From: an uncultured Tateyamaria sp.
GTDB taxonomy: Bacteria > Pseudomonadota > Alphaproteobacteria > Rhodobacterales > Rhodobacteraceae
DNA: 64,000 bases
NCBI RefSeq assembly: GCF_947503385.1
Contig: NZ_CANNDO010000005.1
Span: 186,001 to 250,000 of the forward strand
Reading direction: 5' to 3'
Positions 1 through 10,228 of this stretch are shown in pieces. Under the pieces are notes generated by a model. The model saw only the letters and a list, made by a program, of their open reading frames with translations. It ran no database searches and was not told the origin of the DNA. The translations under genes and the position numbers were made by a program. Positions within the stretch are counted from its first letter, which is position 1. Every line of letters starts with the position of its first letter.

Positions 1-506
1 TCGCGCTCCATCACGTCGAGCGATGCGCCCACATGCGGAGCGAGGTCGGTCTTGTTGATAATGAGCAGGTCGGATTTCGTGATCGCCGGGCCGCCTTTGC
101 GCGGGATTTCTTCGCCCGCGGCCACGTCGATGACATAAAGGGTGATATCGGCCAGTTCGGGTGAGAAGGTGGCTGACAGGTTGTCCCCGCCGCTTTCGAT
201 CAGGATCGCCTCGACCTCCGGATGGCGCGCGCGCATCTCGGCCACGGCGGCGAGGTTGATGGAGGCGTCCTCGCGAATGGCGGTATGCGGGCAGCCGCCG
301 GTTTCCACGCCGATGATGCGATCTTGCGGCAGGATCTGCCGCCGCATCAACTCCTCCGCATCTTCGCGGGTGTAAATGTCGTTTGTGATCACACCGATGG
401 AATGTTGATCCTTGAGCGCGGCGGCGAGGGCGGCAGTAAGCGTCGTCTTACCCGCGCCAACGGGGCCGCCGATCCCGATGCGCAGAGGACCGTTGAGCGT
501 TGTCAT
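1..506 (-). CDS. ureG: Urease accessory GTPase UreG (3' end outside window)
   Basis: UreG is the SIMIBI-class GTPase that, with UreF and UreD, drives GTP-dependent delivery of nickel into apo-urease in the cytoplasm. About 168 codons are visible from an ATG at 506, starting [20 protein letters not shown]. The P-loop [10 protein letters not shown] is at residues 13-22. Further on are [21 protein letters not shown] and the G4 motif NKTD, all UreG hallmarks; the Cys-Pro-His in the second is the metal-binding CPH motif. UreG proteins are usually about 200 residues, so only the C-terminal part is missing. The gene overlaps the ureF stop by 4 nt (ATGA), so the two are probably translationally coupled. 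Confidence 0.96.
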   Translation of the reverse strand, partial: MTTLNGPLRIGIGGPVGAGKTTLTAALAAALKDQHSIGVITNDIYTREDAEELMRRQILPQDRIIGVETGGCPHTAIREDASINLAAVAEMRARHPEVEAILIESGGDNLSATFSPELADITLYVIDVAAGEEIPRKGGPAITKSDLLIINKTDLAPHVGASLDVMER

Positions 507-1132
507 GTGCGAAATATCCTTGGTTGCAGGGTTTCGTGGCGCATGGCCGCGATGTCGGCGGCAAAGCAGGAGGAGGCGAGGTCGTCGAGGGTGGCGGTCG
601 ACGCGGCGTGGGCCGTGGCGTCGATCACCGGAGCCAGCGCCGACAGCACCCGTTGCCCGTCGGTTTGCCCCAGCGGCATGGCCCGCTGCGCGACCGAGAC
701 AAGGTTCGACACAAAGGCGTGCAGATATAGCGGCAGCGTGTCGGTCAGCGGGATGTCCATGGCGCGCGCGGCGGCACCGACGGCAACAGGGTAGGTGAGA
801 CCTGTCAGGTCCAGCCCCCACACTGCCCGCGCCGTGTCGCAGAACGCGGCCCCTTGCAGGTCGGTTTCCTGCAAGCGCTCCGCACCGGCGGCAAAGGCGC
901 GCGCAGTTGCGTCGACCTGCGCCGTGTCATCCGCCTGATAAGCCGCAGCCAGCAGCACTGCGTCGGCTCGACCCGAGCCATGTGCAAGCAGGGCCGACAG
1001 CCAGTCCTGAAGGGAGCGGGCCTCCGACACCGTGCCATCCGCAATCACCTGTTCCAGCCCATGCGAATAGGCAAAGGCACCCACCGGAAAGGCGGGCGAC
1101 AGCCATTGCATGAGCGTGAGGGCGTGGTTCAT
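503..1132 (-). CDS. ureF: Urease accessory protein UreF
   Basis: UreF is the all-helical scaffold that joins UreD and UreG in the urease activation complex. The 209-residue product starts [20 protein letters not shown]; the run [17 protein letters not shown] is the conserved UreF N-terminus. The open frame extends upstream to 1327 only as a shadow inside ureE. The ATG at 1132 was chosen because it gives the family start and overlaps the ureE stop by 4 nt. Order and overlaps with ureE and ureG indicate a single transcript. Confidence 0.95.
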   Translation of the reverse strand: MNHALTLMQWLSPAFPVGAFAYSHGLEQVIADGTVSEARSLQDWLSALLAHGSGRADAVLLAAAYQADDTAQVDATARAFAAGAERLQETDLQGAAFCDTARAVWGLDLTGLTYPVAVGAAARAMDIPLTDTLPLYLHAFVSNLVSVAQRAMPLGQTDGQRVLSALAPVIDATAHAASTATLDDLASSCFAADIAAMRHETLQPRIFRT

Positions 1133-1584
1133 GTGTGGCTGTGGGAATGGTCGTGCCCGTGCGTGCGGCCATGTCCGTAAGCGCCGCCTTCGGGTGTAAA
1201 GGGTTCTGTCACCTCGCGCACAGTCGCGCCGATCTTGCCCAGCATGTCGGCCATGACATGGTCCCGCTGGATCAGCAGGCGGGTCTCCTCGATCTGGCAG
1301 GGCGTGTGGCGGTTGCCGATGTGCCAAGCGATGCGGTGCAGGCTGCCGCCCGTCACTTCGAGCAGGGGTTCAGGGGCGGCCTGCACCTCGATCTCTTGGC
1401 TGTCGGTCGTGATGAGCGCTCCACCGTGTTCGAGCGAGGTGGTCTGTGGCAGGTCCACGAGCAGTTGCGCGCCCGAGGCGAGGGTCAGCACTTTGCGCCG
1501 CAGGAACCGGTCCTCATAGGTCAGCAGAAGATGGTCAGCGGGAGAGCCGTGCGTATGGCTGTGGTAGGTTTGCGTGGTCAGCAT
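1129..1584 (-). CDS. ureE: Urease accessory nickel chaperone UreE
   Basis: UreE is a dimeric nickel-binding protein that passes Ni2+ to the urease maturation complex. The 151-residue product has the UreE N-domain, and a central WHIGNRHTPCQI segment that matches the conserved GNRH region near the dimer-interface metal site. The C-terminus is a His-rich tail ([15 protein letters not shown]), the usual extra nickel-storage extension. A 225-nt spacer containing hairpins separates it from ureC, unlike the overlapped ureEFG genes. This spacer could attenuate transcription or stabilise the upstream mRNA (inference). Confidence 0.95.
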   Translation of the reverse strand: MLTTQTYHSHTHGSPADHLLLTYEDRFLRRKVLTLASGAQLLVDLPQTTSLEHGGALITTDSQEIEVQAAPEPLLEVTGGSLHRIAWHIGNRHTPCQIEETRLLIQRDHVMADMLGKIGATVREVTEPFTPEGGAYGHGRTHGHDHSHSHT

Positions 1585-1809
1585 GTGTTTTCAGAACCAA
1601 GGGCGGACCCCGGCCGCCGGGTGGGGGAGAAGCCCCCGCCCGGGGGGGCGGTCGGGGGTTGCCCGGCGTTCCGCCGGGCGCATGGAAAATCGTGGACAAT
1701 CACTGTGCCCCAGCCTTTCGCAGAAAGGCCACGCGCCGACCGCCCCGATGTGCGGCGTGTACCGCGCCACCCGCGATCGACTTGGTCAGAGCACATACCG
1801 GAGCGGCTC
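1585..1809 (-). other. ureC-ureE spacer with GC-rich inverted repeats
   Basis: The 225-bp gap has no supported gene. It contains an inverted repeat GCCCGGCG-TTC-CGCCGGGC (1661-1679) beside a longer C/G-rich run (1601-1650) able to fold. There is no clear U-tract, so it looks more like an extragenic hairpin or mRNA-processing element than a rho-independent terminator. Confidence 0.5.
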
Positions 1810-3570
<1,761 letters not shown>

Positions 3571-3579
3571 GTCTGTACC

Positions 3580-3720
3580 TCAGTTCAGTGGCGCGGCAAT
3601 CTTGGCAGCAATCTCGTTTTTCCGGGTTTGGTTGCGCGCCGGTCCCAGACCCATGTGCACCTCTGCGACGCTGGCCAGATAATTGGCGACGTCGTCTTGC
3701 GATGTTCCGGACACAACCAT
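3580..3720 (-). CDS. Small hypothetical ORF (46 aa) upstream of ureC
   Basis: An ATG-started 46-codon frame (MVVSGTSQDDVANYLASVAE... ending AAKIAAPLN) ends 9 nt before the ureC start. The composition is protein-like and amphipathic helical. The same frame stays open upstream to about 3862 but without another ATG, GTG or TTG start. No convincing Shine-Dalgarno sequence precedes the ATG. It may be a real small protein coupled to ureC or a decayed remnant. Function unknown. Confidence 0.4.
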   Translation of the reverse strand: MVVSGTSQDDVANYLASVAEVHMGLGPARNQTRKNEIAAKIAAPLN

Positions 3721-3864
3721 TGAACACGCGTGATCGGCGGATTTGTCATATTCATCGGATGGTCCGCCCAGTGCGCCCGCCGATTGGGTCCCACGTCTCC
3801 CACAGAAGCTTGCGAACAGCTTCCTGTCTGGCGTGCCAACGAGCCATTGACTGGGTGTCGTACG

Positions 3865-4260
3865 TCAAACCTCAAACACCCCGTCCACCGGCACCTGCAT
3901 CGCGGTCACCAGCCCGTTGGTCTGCATGGCCATGCCGATGACGCTCAGAAGCTCTCCGTGCTGGGCGGGGCTCATCCCTTTGGTCTTCGCGGCGGCTGTG
4001 TGGGAGTGGATGCAGTATTCACACCCGTTGGCCACCGACACGGCGATGTAGAGCATTTCCTTGACCAGAGGATCGAGCGCCCCCGGCCCCATCACCTCTT
4101 TCAACCGGCTCCATGTGGCTGACAGCAGCGCCGGATCGTTGGCCAGCGCACGCCAGAAATTGTTGACCTCATCCGTCCCCCGCACCGCGCGAATGTCGTC
4201 AAAGACGGCCAGCACCTCGGTGCTGGCCTGGTCATCCGATATGAGCGGAACCGTCGCCAT
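3865..4260 (-). CDS. Carboxymuconolactone decarboxylase / AhpD-like family protein
   Basis: The 131-residue product contains EMLYIAVSVANGCEYCIHSH (residues 81-100), the CxxC-x3-H signature of the CMD/AhpD fold, where the two cysteines form a redox pair in peroxidase-type members. The family covers peroxidases and gamma-carboxymuconolactone decarboxylases; the CxxC favours an alkylhydroperoxidase-like role. The open frame reaches 4401, but the ATG at 4260 is preferred because it overlaps the stop of the upstream cyclase gene by one base (TGATG), so the two proteins are probably co-translated. It has no known role in urease maturation. Confidence 0.82.
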   Translation of the reverse strand: MATVPLISDDQASTEVLAVFDDIRAVRGTDEVNNFWRALANDPALLSATWSRLKEVMGPGALDPLVKEMLYIAVSVANGCEYCIHSHTAAAKTKGMSPAQHGELLSVIGMAMQTNGLVTAMQVPVDGVFEV

Positions 4261-5081
4261 CAGATCATTGCGAAGATGCGGGCAGGACCGCCGGTGCCGC
4301 CGCGGTGGGTAGGCGCACCGACAACCAGCGTTGCGCCGGCTGCGGGCACTTGATCCAACCCTTTCAGGTTCTCGATCCCGTAGCGGCCCGAGGGCAGCCA
4401 CGCATAGTGGGTGGCGAAATCCGCGGATGGCCCGTGATCCAGCGACAGCGTGTCGACGGCCATTGCCACGGCGCCCGTCTCTTCGATCAGCATTTGCGCA
4501 GCCTCGATATGAAAGCCGGGAAAGTGCATTGCCTCGTCCGCGCCGACATTACGGTAGCCGTCACCGCCGGTCTTGCCCGCCCAGCCCGAATGCATCGCCA
4601 CGCAGGCCTTGTCCGGGATGTCACCATGCGTGGCGATCCAGGCACGCAGGTCATCCGGCGTCACCTGTGCGTCGGCATCCGCCTCGGCCCGTGCGGCGAT
4701 ATCCACAACACAGAGCGGTACGACAAGGTTGTCGACCGGCAGCTCATCGACCGACTGACCATCTGCCGAAAAATGCAACGGGGCGTCAATATGCGTGCCC
4801 GTATGTTCGTTGACTGATAGCTGCAACAGGTTGAACCCATGTTCGGCAAAGTTGAACGGCTGTTCCGTGGTGATTCCGGGCGCGCCGAAATAGGTTGGAA
4901 ACGCATCGTCATAGACATGGGTCATATCAACAACCCCGCCATGCCCACCCGCAAGCGCAGGCGGCGCGGACACCACACCACCCACCGCGGCACCCGCCGC
5001 CACAGCGGCACTTGCCCTGAACAGATCGCGCCGCGACAGCATCCGCTCTTTGACTGTGTTCATCACGCATACATCACACAT
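4260..5081 (-). CDS. Tat-exported cyclase-family hydrolase (kynurenine formamidase-like)
   Basis: A metal-dependent hydrolase of the cyclase/KynB family. The HTGTHIDAPLHF motif around residue 93 is the conserved HxGTHxDxPxH metal-binding site. The N-terminus carries a twin-arginine signal (SRRDLFRAS) followed by an Ala/Gly/Val-rich hydrophobic stretch ending near PPALAGG, so it is probably exported folded to the periplasm. The start could be the ATG at 5081 or the Met eight codons later (5060). Its substrate (formamide, lactone or cyclic amide) cannot be read from sequence. It lies between ureB (gap about 30 nt) and the CMD gene, inside the urease operon. Confidence 0.85.
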   Translation of the reverse strand: MCDVCVMNTVKERMLSRRDLFRASAAVAAGAAVGGVVSAPPALAGGHGGVVDMTHVYDDAFPTYFGAPGITTEQPFNFAEHGFNLLQLSVNEHTGTHIDAPLHFSADGQSVDELPVDNLVVPLCVVDIAARAEADADAQVTPDDLRAWIATHGDIPDKACVAMHSGWAGKTGGDGYRNVGADEAMHFPGFHIEAAQMLIEETGAVAMAVDTLSLDHGPSADFATHYAWLPSGRYGIENLKGLDQVPAAGATLVVGAPTHRGGTGGPARIFAMI

Positions 5082-5111
5082 CGAATATTCCTCCCTTGGG
5101 ATTTGCCCTGC

Positions 5112-5417
5112 TCAAAGGTCGCCCATCACCTGCTGATTAAACCCGTAGATCTTGCGCGCCCCGCCCATAGGGATCAACTGAACATCGCGCGCCTGACCCG
5201 GTTCGAACCGCACGGCGGTCCCCGCCGCGATATCCAACCGCATTCCACGCGCCGCATCGCGGTCAAAGTCGAGTGCCGCATTCGCCTCGCCAAAATGATA
5301 ATGACTGCCCACCTGAACAGGCCGGTCGCCCGTGTTTGCCACGTGCAAGGTGACAGCGGTCGATGTCGTGTTCAGTTGGATGTCGCCGTCCGCTGGGAAA
5401 ATCTCTCCTGGAATCAT
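5112..5417 (-). CDS. ureB: Urease subunit beta UreB
   Basis: Structural beta subunit of urease, 101 residues, starting [16 protein letters not shown], the typical family beginning. It contains the conserved [11 protein letters not shown] segment. The longer open frame to 5546 overlaps ureA and lacks family similarity, so the ATG at 5417 is used. Separate ureA and ureB genes are the usual bacterial three-subunit arrangement. Confidence 0.97.
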   Translation of the reverse strand: MIPGEIFPADGDIQLNTTSTAVTLHVANTGDRPVQVGSHYHFGEANAALDFDRDAARGMRLDIAAGTAVRFEPGQARDVQLIPMGGARKIYGFNQQVMGDL

Positions 5418-5446
5418 GGTCTTCTTCTCTTTCCAAATACTCAAAT

Positions 5447-5749
5447 TCAACGGATCGGATTGTGCACCGTCACCAGTTTGGTGCCATCGGGAAAGGTCGC
5501 TTCGACCTGCACGTCGTGGATCATTTCGGGCACGCCTTCCATGCATTGCGCACGGGTGATCACCTGCGCACCGGCCTCCATCATGTCGGCAACGGACCGC
5601 CCATCACGTGCGCCTTCGACCACCGCGTCGGTGATCAGCGCGATCGCTTCGGGGTGGTTCAGTTTGACGCCCCGGGCAAGGCGCTTGCGCGCCACCTCTG
5701 CGGCCATCGCCACCAACAGTTTATCCTTTTCACGCGGGGTGAGCTGCAT
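5447..5749 (-). CDS. ureA: Urease subunit gamma UreA
   Basis: Structural gamma subunit of urease, exactly 100 residues as expected. It starts [20 protein letters not shown] and contains [10 protein letters not shown] and the C-terminal [15 protein letters not shown], all conserved in UreA. It begins a few bases after the ureD stop (5753) and is followed by ureB. Confidence 0.98.
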   Translation of the reverse strand: MQLTPREKDKLLVAMAAEVARKRLARGVKLNHPEAIALITDAVVEGARDGRSVADMMEAGAQVITRAQCMEGVPEMIHDVQVEATFPDGTKLVTVHNPIR

Positions 5750-5752
5750 GGG

Positions 5753-6583
5753 TCAAAGTCTCCAGCACAAGGGCAGCGCGCCGCCCGTCAGATGATCAAG
5801 AACAGGAAGCAGGCGCTGACGCAGCGCGTAGCCAGACGGCGCCAACAGCCGCATCACCAGCACGTCTGCGGCCAGCAGGCTTGCGCCACCTGCGTCCCCA
5901 AGGCGGTCGCGCAAGGTCTCAAGCTGCCCCTCGGCATCGGGGGCCACATAGGTAAGGCTGACCATTGCGCGGGCTCCGCCACCTGTCGCGCTGTGGGCCA
6001 GTGCCGCACCCATATCGCCCGCCAACCGCCACGCGTCCAACACCAGAGGCGCTCCGGCGCGGGTCAGCTCAATCCGATCGGACATCGCGCCGTGGATGCT
6101 GGCCTCGCCCATGGCGAGACGACCAAAGCAGACGGGTTCGACGATCAGTGCGCGGGCACTCGCGGCCAATGTGCAGGTCAGGCGCCGGACAAGGTTGCAG
6201 CCGTCAAACAGCAGCGTTTCCTGTGGCAGCCACCACAGCGTTGCATTCTCGGCCACGGTCAACGTGGTGTCGATCCGCCCCGCCTCTCCGGGCAGCGCCC
6301 GGTAAGCGCGCTCACAGGCTTGCGTGGTCACGGTCAGGTGCGTGTCAGGTCCGGCTGTGGCGGTATAGTCAAATCGGTCGCCGCCCGTCACGCCACCGGA
6401 CGTGTTCAGCATCACCGCCGTCATGCCGATTGTGGCACGCGGAAACACAACCTTGGCCGCACCCTTTTGGTACAGGTTGTCGATCACCGTCCCGCGCACG
6501 CCGGGCTTGGTCGTCACGCGCACCGTTCCGCGGGCGCGGGGCGGGTCGGACAGGTCACGGGTGATGGGCAGGTGGGCAGTCAT
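5753..6583 (-). CDS. ureD: Urease accessory protein UreD
   Basis: UreD binds apo-urease and forms part of the nickel tunnel from UreG to the active site. The 276-residue product has the conserved QKGAAKVVFPRA region near the N-terminus, NTSGGVTGGDRF (a diagnostic UreD motif) and QETLLFDG. The open frame continues upstream to 6715 but overlaps the end of cobF; the ATG at 6583 gives the family-length protein. It is the first urease gene of the operon, 78 nt after cobF, so it may have its own promoter. Confidence 0.95.
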   Translation of the reverse strand: MTAHLPITRDLSDPPRARGTVRVTTKPGVRGTVIDNLYQKGAAKVVFPRATIGMTAVMLNTSGGVTGGDRFDYTATAGPDTHLTVTTQACERAYRALPGEAGRIDTTLTVAENATLWWLPQETLLFDGCNLVRRLTCTLAASARALIVEPVCFGRLAMGEASIHGAMSDRIELTRAGAPLVLDAWRLAGDMGAALAHSATGGGARAMVSLTYVAPDAEGQLETLRDRLGDAGGASLLAADVLVMRLLAPSGYALRQRLLPVLDHLTGGALPLCWRL

Positions 6584-6660
6584 ATCGCCCGATTGAACAC
6601 AGTGGCGCGATGGCTCACCAGAATCTTCGCCCATCTGCGCGCAAAATTTTCCCTGTTTGC

Positions 6661-7410
6661 CTAATTCGCAGGCACTGGGCGAACGGGGCGCAGCAAATAG
6701 GTGTCCATGATCCACCCATGGGCGGCGCGCGCGGCAGCGCGCCGGGCGACAATGTCATCGCAGACGTCGGACAGGCGGCCATGGGCAAGGATCTGTTCCG
6801 GCATCCCCAGATAGGCCCCCCACCAGATGTCAAAAGCATCCCCGTCGAGGTCCTGAAATGCGCACGCGCCGTCCAGCATCACCACCAACGTTTCGCATCC
6901 TGCGGGCCAGCCGTGGTCGCGCAGCCGTCTGCCGGTGGAAATGGTGACGGGCGCGTTGACCGTGTTGAGCGGGATGGCGTGGGCCGCCGTGAGCGCCTGC
7001 ACCGACGTGATGCCTGCAATCACCCGAACGCGCGGGGCCGGGTGCAGTCGGGCCGCGATACGCAAGGTGCTGTCATAGAGCGACGGATCCCCCCAGACCA
7101 GCAGCGCCACGGATTGCGCGTCCGGGGTGTCTGCCATCGTCTCGGTCCAGATGCGCGCAATCTCGTCATGCCACGCCTCGACCCGGTTCAGATAAGGCAA
7201 GTTGTCGTCGCGCGTGGGCATGTCAAAGGTCGCAATGCGCGCGTCGCTGCGCACCGCGCCGATGATCTGCGTGCGCAGGTCGGCAAGGTCGGATTTCTCG
7301 GCCTTGCGCGGGATCAGGAACAGGTCCGCTTCGGCAATGGCGCGCCGCGCCTCGCCTGTCAGGTGATCCGAGTTGCCGGTGCCGATGCCGATAAGAAAAA
7401 GCTGGGTCAT
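6661..7410 (-). CDS. cobF: Precorrin-6A synthase (deacetylating) CobF
   Basis: CobF is the S-adenosylmethionine-dependent methyltransferase of the aerobic cobalamin pathway that methylates precorrin-5 at C-1 and releases acetate. The 249-residue product starts MTQLFLIGIGTGNSDHLT, with the tetrapyrrole-methylase glycine motif GIGTGN. It also carries VWGDPSLYDSTLRI and VIAGITSVQALTAAH, typical of the family. It follows the riboswitch-controlled permease gene by 61 nt and is probably co-transcribed. CobF is a marker for the oxygen-dependent B12 route. Confidence 0.9.
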   Translation of the reverse strand: MTQLFLIGIGTGNSDHLTGEARRAIAEADLFLIPRKAEKSDLADLRTQIIGAVRSDARIATFDMPTRDDNLPYLNRVEAWHDEIARIWTETMADTPDAQSVALLVWGDPSLYDSTLRIAARLHPAPRVRVIAGITSVQALTAAHAIPLNTVNAPVTISTGRRLRDHGWPAGCETLVVMLDGACAFQDLDGDAFDIWWGAYLGMPEQILAHGRLSDVCDDIVARRAAARAAHGWIMDTYLLRPVRPVPAN

Positions 7411-7471
7411 GGTGATGGGCGGATAGGGGCGGCGCGTGACGTGCAGCCCCTATCTTTGCGTTTTCAGACGG

Positions 7472-8149
7472 TTACGCGGCAGTGTGCAGGCGTTGGGTGA
7501 AAACACCGCTGTTGTTCCAGCCGCGCGCCGCCTTGGCACATGCCAGAACGGCAAGGTCGGCGATGGGTTCGATCAGGATGACCAGCATGTACGCGGCCCC
7601 AAAGCTCAGGATGGACTGCATGTTGTCTGCGCCGATGCCCTGACCGTAGATCGCCCAGAAGGCGACCCAAGCAACGATGCCGCCTTGGTAGATCGCGGAC
7701 ATTTTCAGCACCTGCACATAGCCCAGATCAACATAAGCCGTTGCCCTTGGCACAATCGCCTTGGCCGCTGCATTTACGGCAAAGAGCGGAACCAGAAGCG
7801 TCGTGACGTTAACGCAGAACATCGACAGGTCGGACGGCGCAAAGGCAGTCCCTTGGATCAAGAGCCCAAGCGCAAGGCCAAAGGCCGCGGCGGCAGGGCC
7901 CATAAGCAGAAAGAGTGTCGTACCAAGGATAAAGTGCACCTCAGAAATGCCGACGGCGAAATGTGGCAGCAATTCGAAAAAGACGAACACGCCCAGCGTC
8001 GCGATCACCGTGCGCAGCACGAATGAAGGTATCGAGTGCACCTTGAGATCATCTGTCATCAGTTTCAGCGCATAGCCCGCTGCTGCGGCCGCGGTGCCGT
8101 AGGCAAACACCATTTTTGCGCCGTCCACGACGCCCGGTTCGATATGCAT
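7472..8149 (-). CDS. CbiM-like cobalt/nickel ECF transporter substrate-binding permease
   Basis: A 225-residue polytopic membrane protein starting MHIEPGVVDGAKMVF. In CbiM/NikM proteins the N-terminal Met-His chelates the metal in the membrane; both are present here, which is why this start is favoured. A GAGG Shine-Dalgarno lies just upstream (gcgaggagaaagac). About six hydrophobic segments follow. No cbiN, cbiQ or cbiO partner is seen, so it is either a solitary CbiM-type transporter or shares an energising module elsewhere. The cobalamin riboswitch ahead and cobF behind indicate cobalt rather than nickel, although the neighbouring urease makes nickel possible. Confidence 0.8.
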   Translation of the reverse strand: MHIEPGVVDGAKMVFAYGTAAAAAGYALKLMTDDLKVHSIPSFVLRTVIATLGVFVFFELLPHFAVGISEVHFILGTTLFLLMGPAAAAFGLALGLLIQGTAFAPSDLSMFCVNVTTLLVPLFAVNAAAKAIVPRATAYVDLGYVQVLKMSAIYQGGIVAWVAFWAIYGQGIGADNMQSILSFGAAYMLVILIEPIADLAVLACAKAARGWNNSGVFTQRLHTAA

Positions 8150-8212
8150 GTCTTTCTCCTCGCCACCCGCCCGGCAGCTATAGGGGCCGATGCGTCGGCC
8201 ATGTTGCGTTCC

Positions 8213-8395
8213 CGATGGCAGGTCTCCTGACTTGCGGGTCGCTGCGGGGCCGGACCTTCCCGGCGCTGGTGCGCCAGTGGTACATGCCGGGCCGCTCGCC
8301 GGTCACAGTTGCGGGGGCAGTCCGGGATCTTCACCCGGTTCCCTTTTCAGACGCGTCGCCGCATCACCATCGACGTTCAGGTGTACACCGATTCC
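8213..8395 (-). ncRNA. Cobalamin (adenosylcobalamin) riboswitch
   Basis: Read on the minus strand this region has the recognisable elements of a B12 riboswitch in order: GGGAACCGGGTGAAGATCCC, then GGACTGCCCCCGCAACTGTG, then a GC-rich arm with GTACCACTGG, and finally the 3' B12 box AAGTCAGGAGACCTGCCAT (8215-8234). It sits 65 nt upstream of the CbiM-like gene and would lower expression of the permease and cobF when adenosylcobalamin is plentiful. The boundaries are approximate. Confidence 0.93.
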
Positions 8396-8441
8396 ACAGG
8401 CTCACAAGTCAGGAAGCGGCATTTGGCGGCGGCTTGAGGCG

Positions 8442-9194
8442 CTACCGGCCCATCCACCCGCCGTCGACGGTCAGGATTTCACCGTGCACATAGCGTGCCG
8501 CGTCCGAGGCAAGGAAAACAGCGGGCCCGCCGAAATCCGCAGGCTCGCCCCAGCGGCCCGCCGGGATGCGTTCGAGGATTGCCTTGGACCGGGCCGGATC
8601 GTCCTGCAAGGCTTGCGTGTTATCGGTGGCGATGTAGCCCGGAGCGATGGCGTTCACGTTCACGCCCTTGCCCGCCCATTCATTGGCAAGCGCTTTGGTC
8701 AACTGGCCGATACCGCCCTTGGAGGCGGCGTATCCCGGCACCGTGATGCCGCCCTGAAACGTCAGGAGGGAGGCGGTGAAAATGATCTTGCCCGACCCGC
8801 GCGCGGCCATCTTGGCACCCACCGCCTTGGACAGGATGAACTGCGCTGACAGGTTGACCTCGATGACTTCGTCCCACCAGTCGTCCGGGTGTTCGGCGGC
8901 AGGCGCGCGTTTGATAGTGCCCGCGTTGTTGATGAGGATATCCGGCGCGGCCTCGGCCATTTCGTCGGCAAAGGTGCGCACCGCCGCGCGGTCGGAAAAG
9001 TCCACGGCGTGCGCGGCAAAGCTGCGGCCCATATCCGTCACGGCCTGCTCCACCTCCGATCCGGGGCCGAGCGTTGCGCTGACGCCGATGATGTCGGCCC
9101 CGGCAGCAGCCAGCGCTTCGGCCATGCCGCGCCCGATGCCGCGTTTGGCACCGGTGACAAGGGCGGTCTTGCCGGTGAGGTCAAACATGTTCAT
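8442..9194 (-). CDS. SDR-family oxidoreductase (2-deoxygluconate 3-dehydrogenase-like)
   Basis: A classical short-chain dehydrogenase of 250 residues. It has the cofactor motif TGAKRGIGRG near the N-terminus, NNAG, a catalytic Ser in FTASLL and the YxxxK pair in PGYAASKGG; the end is DGGWMGR. Its overall pattern ([34 protein letters not shown]) resembles KduD/2-deoxy-D-gluconate 3-dehydrogenases. It overlaps the stop of the zinc dehydrogenase gene by 4 nt and is third in a sugar-acid operon. The true start could be the second Met (9188). Confidence 0.85.
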   Translation of the reverse strand: MNMFDLTGKTALVTGAKRGIGRGMAEALAAAGADIIGVSATLGPGSEVEQAVTDMGRSFAAHAVDFSDRAAVRTFADEMAEAAPDILINNAGTIKRAPAAEHPDDWWDEVIEVNLSAQFILSKAVGAKMAARGSGKIIFTASLLTFQGGITVPGYAASKGGIGQLTKALANEWAGKGVNVNAIAPGYIATDNTQALQDDPARSKAILERIPAGRWGEPADFGGPAVFLASDAARYVHGEILTVDGGWMGR

Positions 9195-10228
9195 GTCAGG
9201 TCCCCCACCTTGATCAGACTTTTAAGCGCTGTGGGGCTGCGGTCGAGGTCTTCGAACGCTTTTTGGATGTCCGCCAGCGGGGCCACGTCGGTGATGACCG
9301 TATCTGCGTCCACGCCGCCGGAGGTGATGATGCCGATGGCCTTTTCGTAATCCTCGGGCTCGTAGACCCGCGCGCCGATCAGCTTCAGCTCGCGCCAGAA
9401 AAACTGGAACAGGTCGATCTGCGGTTTCTGCGCGTGGATCGCGACCATGACGATGCGGGCACGGGTCGCGGCAACCGCAGTCATGGCATCGACGCCGGGC
9501 TGCGTGCCCGACACTTCGAATACGACGTCCGCACCCTTGCCGCCGGTGCGCGTGTTGAGCTCGGACGCGAGATCGGCCTGCGCCGGGTTTACCGTGGCAA
9601 AGCCCAGCTTTTGCGCAATGGCGAGGCGGTTTTCGTTTACTTCCGACACGACCACATTGCCACCTGCGTCGCGCGCCACCATCGCAACAAGAATACCGAT
9701 GGGACCGCCGCCGATCACGACCACGTCTTCGCCCGGTTGCAGGGCGGACAGACGCACATCATGGCACGCCACGGCAACCGGTTCGATCAGGGCCGCATGA
9801 TCGAGGCGCAGATCATCCGGGAGCGTGTGCAAGGTGTGGGCCGGGACAACCCACACCTCTTGCATGGCGCCATCGGTGTCGAGGCCGAGAAATTTCAGCC
9901 GGTGGCAGATATGCTGATGACCCGCCGCACATGCCGGGCAATCGCCGCACTGGTCCAAGGGCCGCACGACGACTTTTTGGCCCGCGCCAAACCCATCCAC
10001 GCCGTCCCCCACAGCGTCAACGATGCCGGACATTTCATGCCCAATGACGCGCTCGAACCCAACACGCGCATCCATGTTCCCGTGAAACACATGCATGTCG
10101 GTTCCGCAGATGCCGCAAAAGGCGACCCGGACCGCGACCTCGCCCGGTCCCGGTGTCGGGGCAGGGGCGCTGTCCACGGTAAAGCTCTTGTTGCCGCGGT
10201 AGTGAGCGGCGGTAATGGTGTCAGCCAT
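9191..10228 (-). CDS. Zinc-dependent sugar-alcohol/acid dehydrogenase (MDR superfamily)
   Basis: A medium-chain dehydrogenase of about 345 residues. Catalytic-zinc ligands appear in CGICGTDMH and GHEMSG, and the four-cysteine structural zinc site in the [15 protein letters not shown] region. The Rossmann glycine motif is [11 protein letters not shown]. The family includes L-idonate, sorbitol and threonine dehydrogenases; the neighbouring acid-sugar dehydratase and SDR favour an aldonate or uronate-derived substrate. The ATG at 10228 is preferred over 10243 because GAGAG precedes it and it overlaps the upstream gene by only 8 nt. Confidence 0.85.
   Translation of the reverse strand: MADTITAAHYRGNKSFTVDSAPAPTPGPGEVAVRVAFCGICGTDMHVFHGNMDARVGFERVIGHEMSGIVDAVGDGVDGFGAGQKVVVRPLDQCGDCPACAAGHQHICHRLKFLGLDTDGAMQEVWVVPAHTLHTLPDDLRLDHAALIEPVAVACHDVRLSALQPGEDVVVIGGGPIGILVAMVARDAGGNVVVSEVNENRLAIAQKLGFATVNPAQADLASELNTRTGGKGADVVFEVSGTQPGVDAMTAVAATRARIVMVAIHAQKPQIDLFQFFWRELKLIGARVYEPEDYEKAIGIITSGGVDADTVITDVAPLADIQKAFEDLDRSPTALKSLIKVGDLT

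Noticed and set aside
3585..3875. 96-codon minus-strand frame between the CMD gene and ureC
   Set aside because: It competes with the more protein-like 46-codon frame, is Arg/Pro/Trp-rich and lacks a ribosome binding site.
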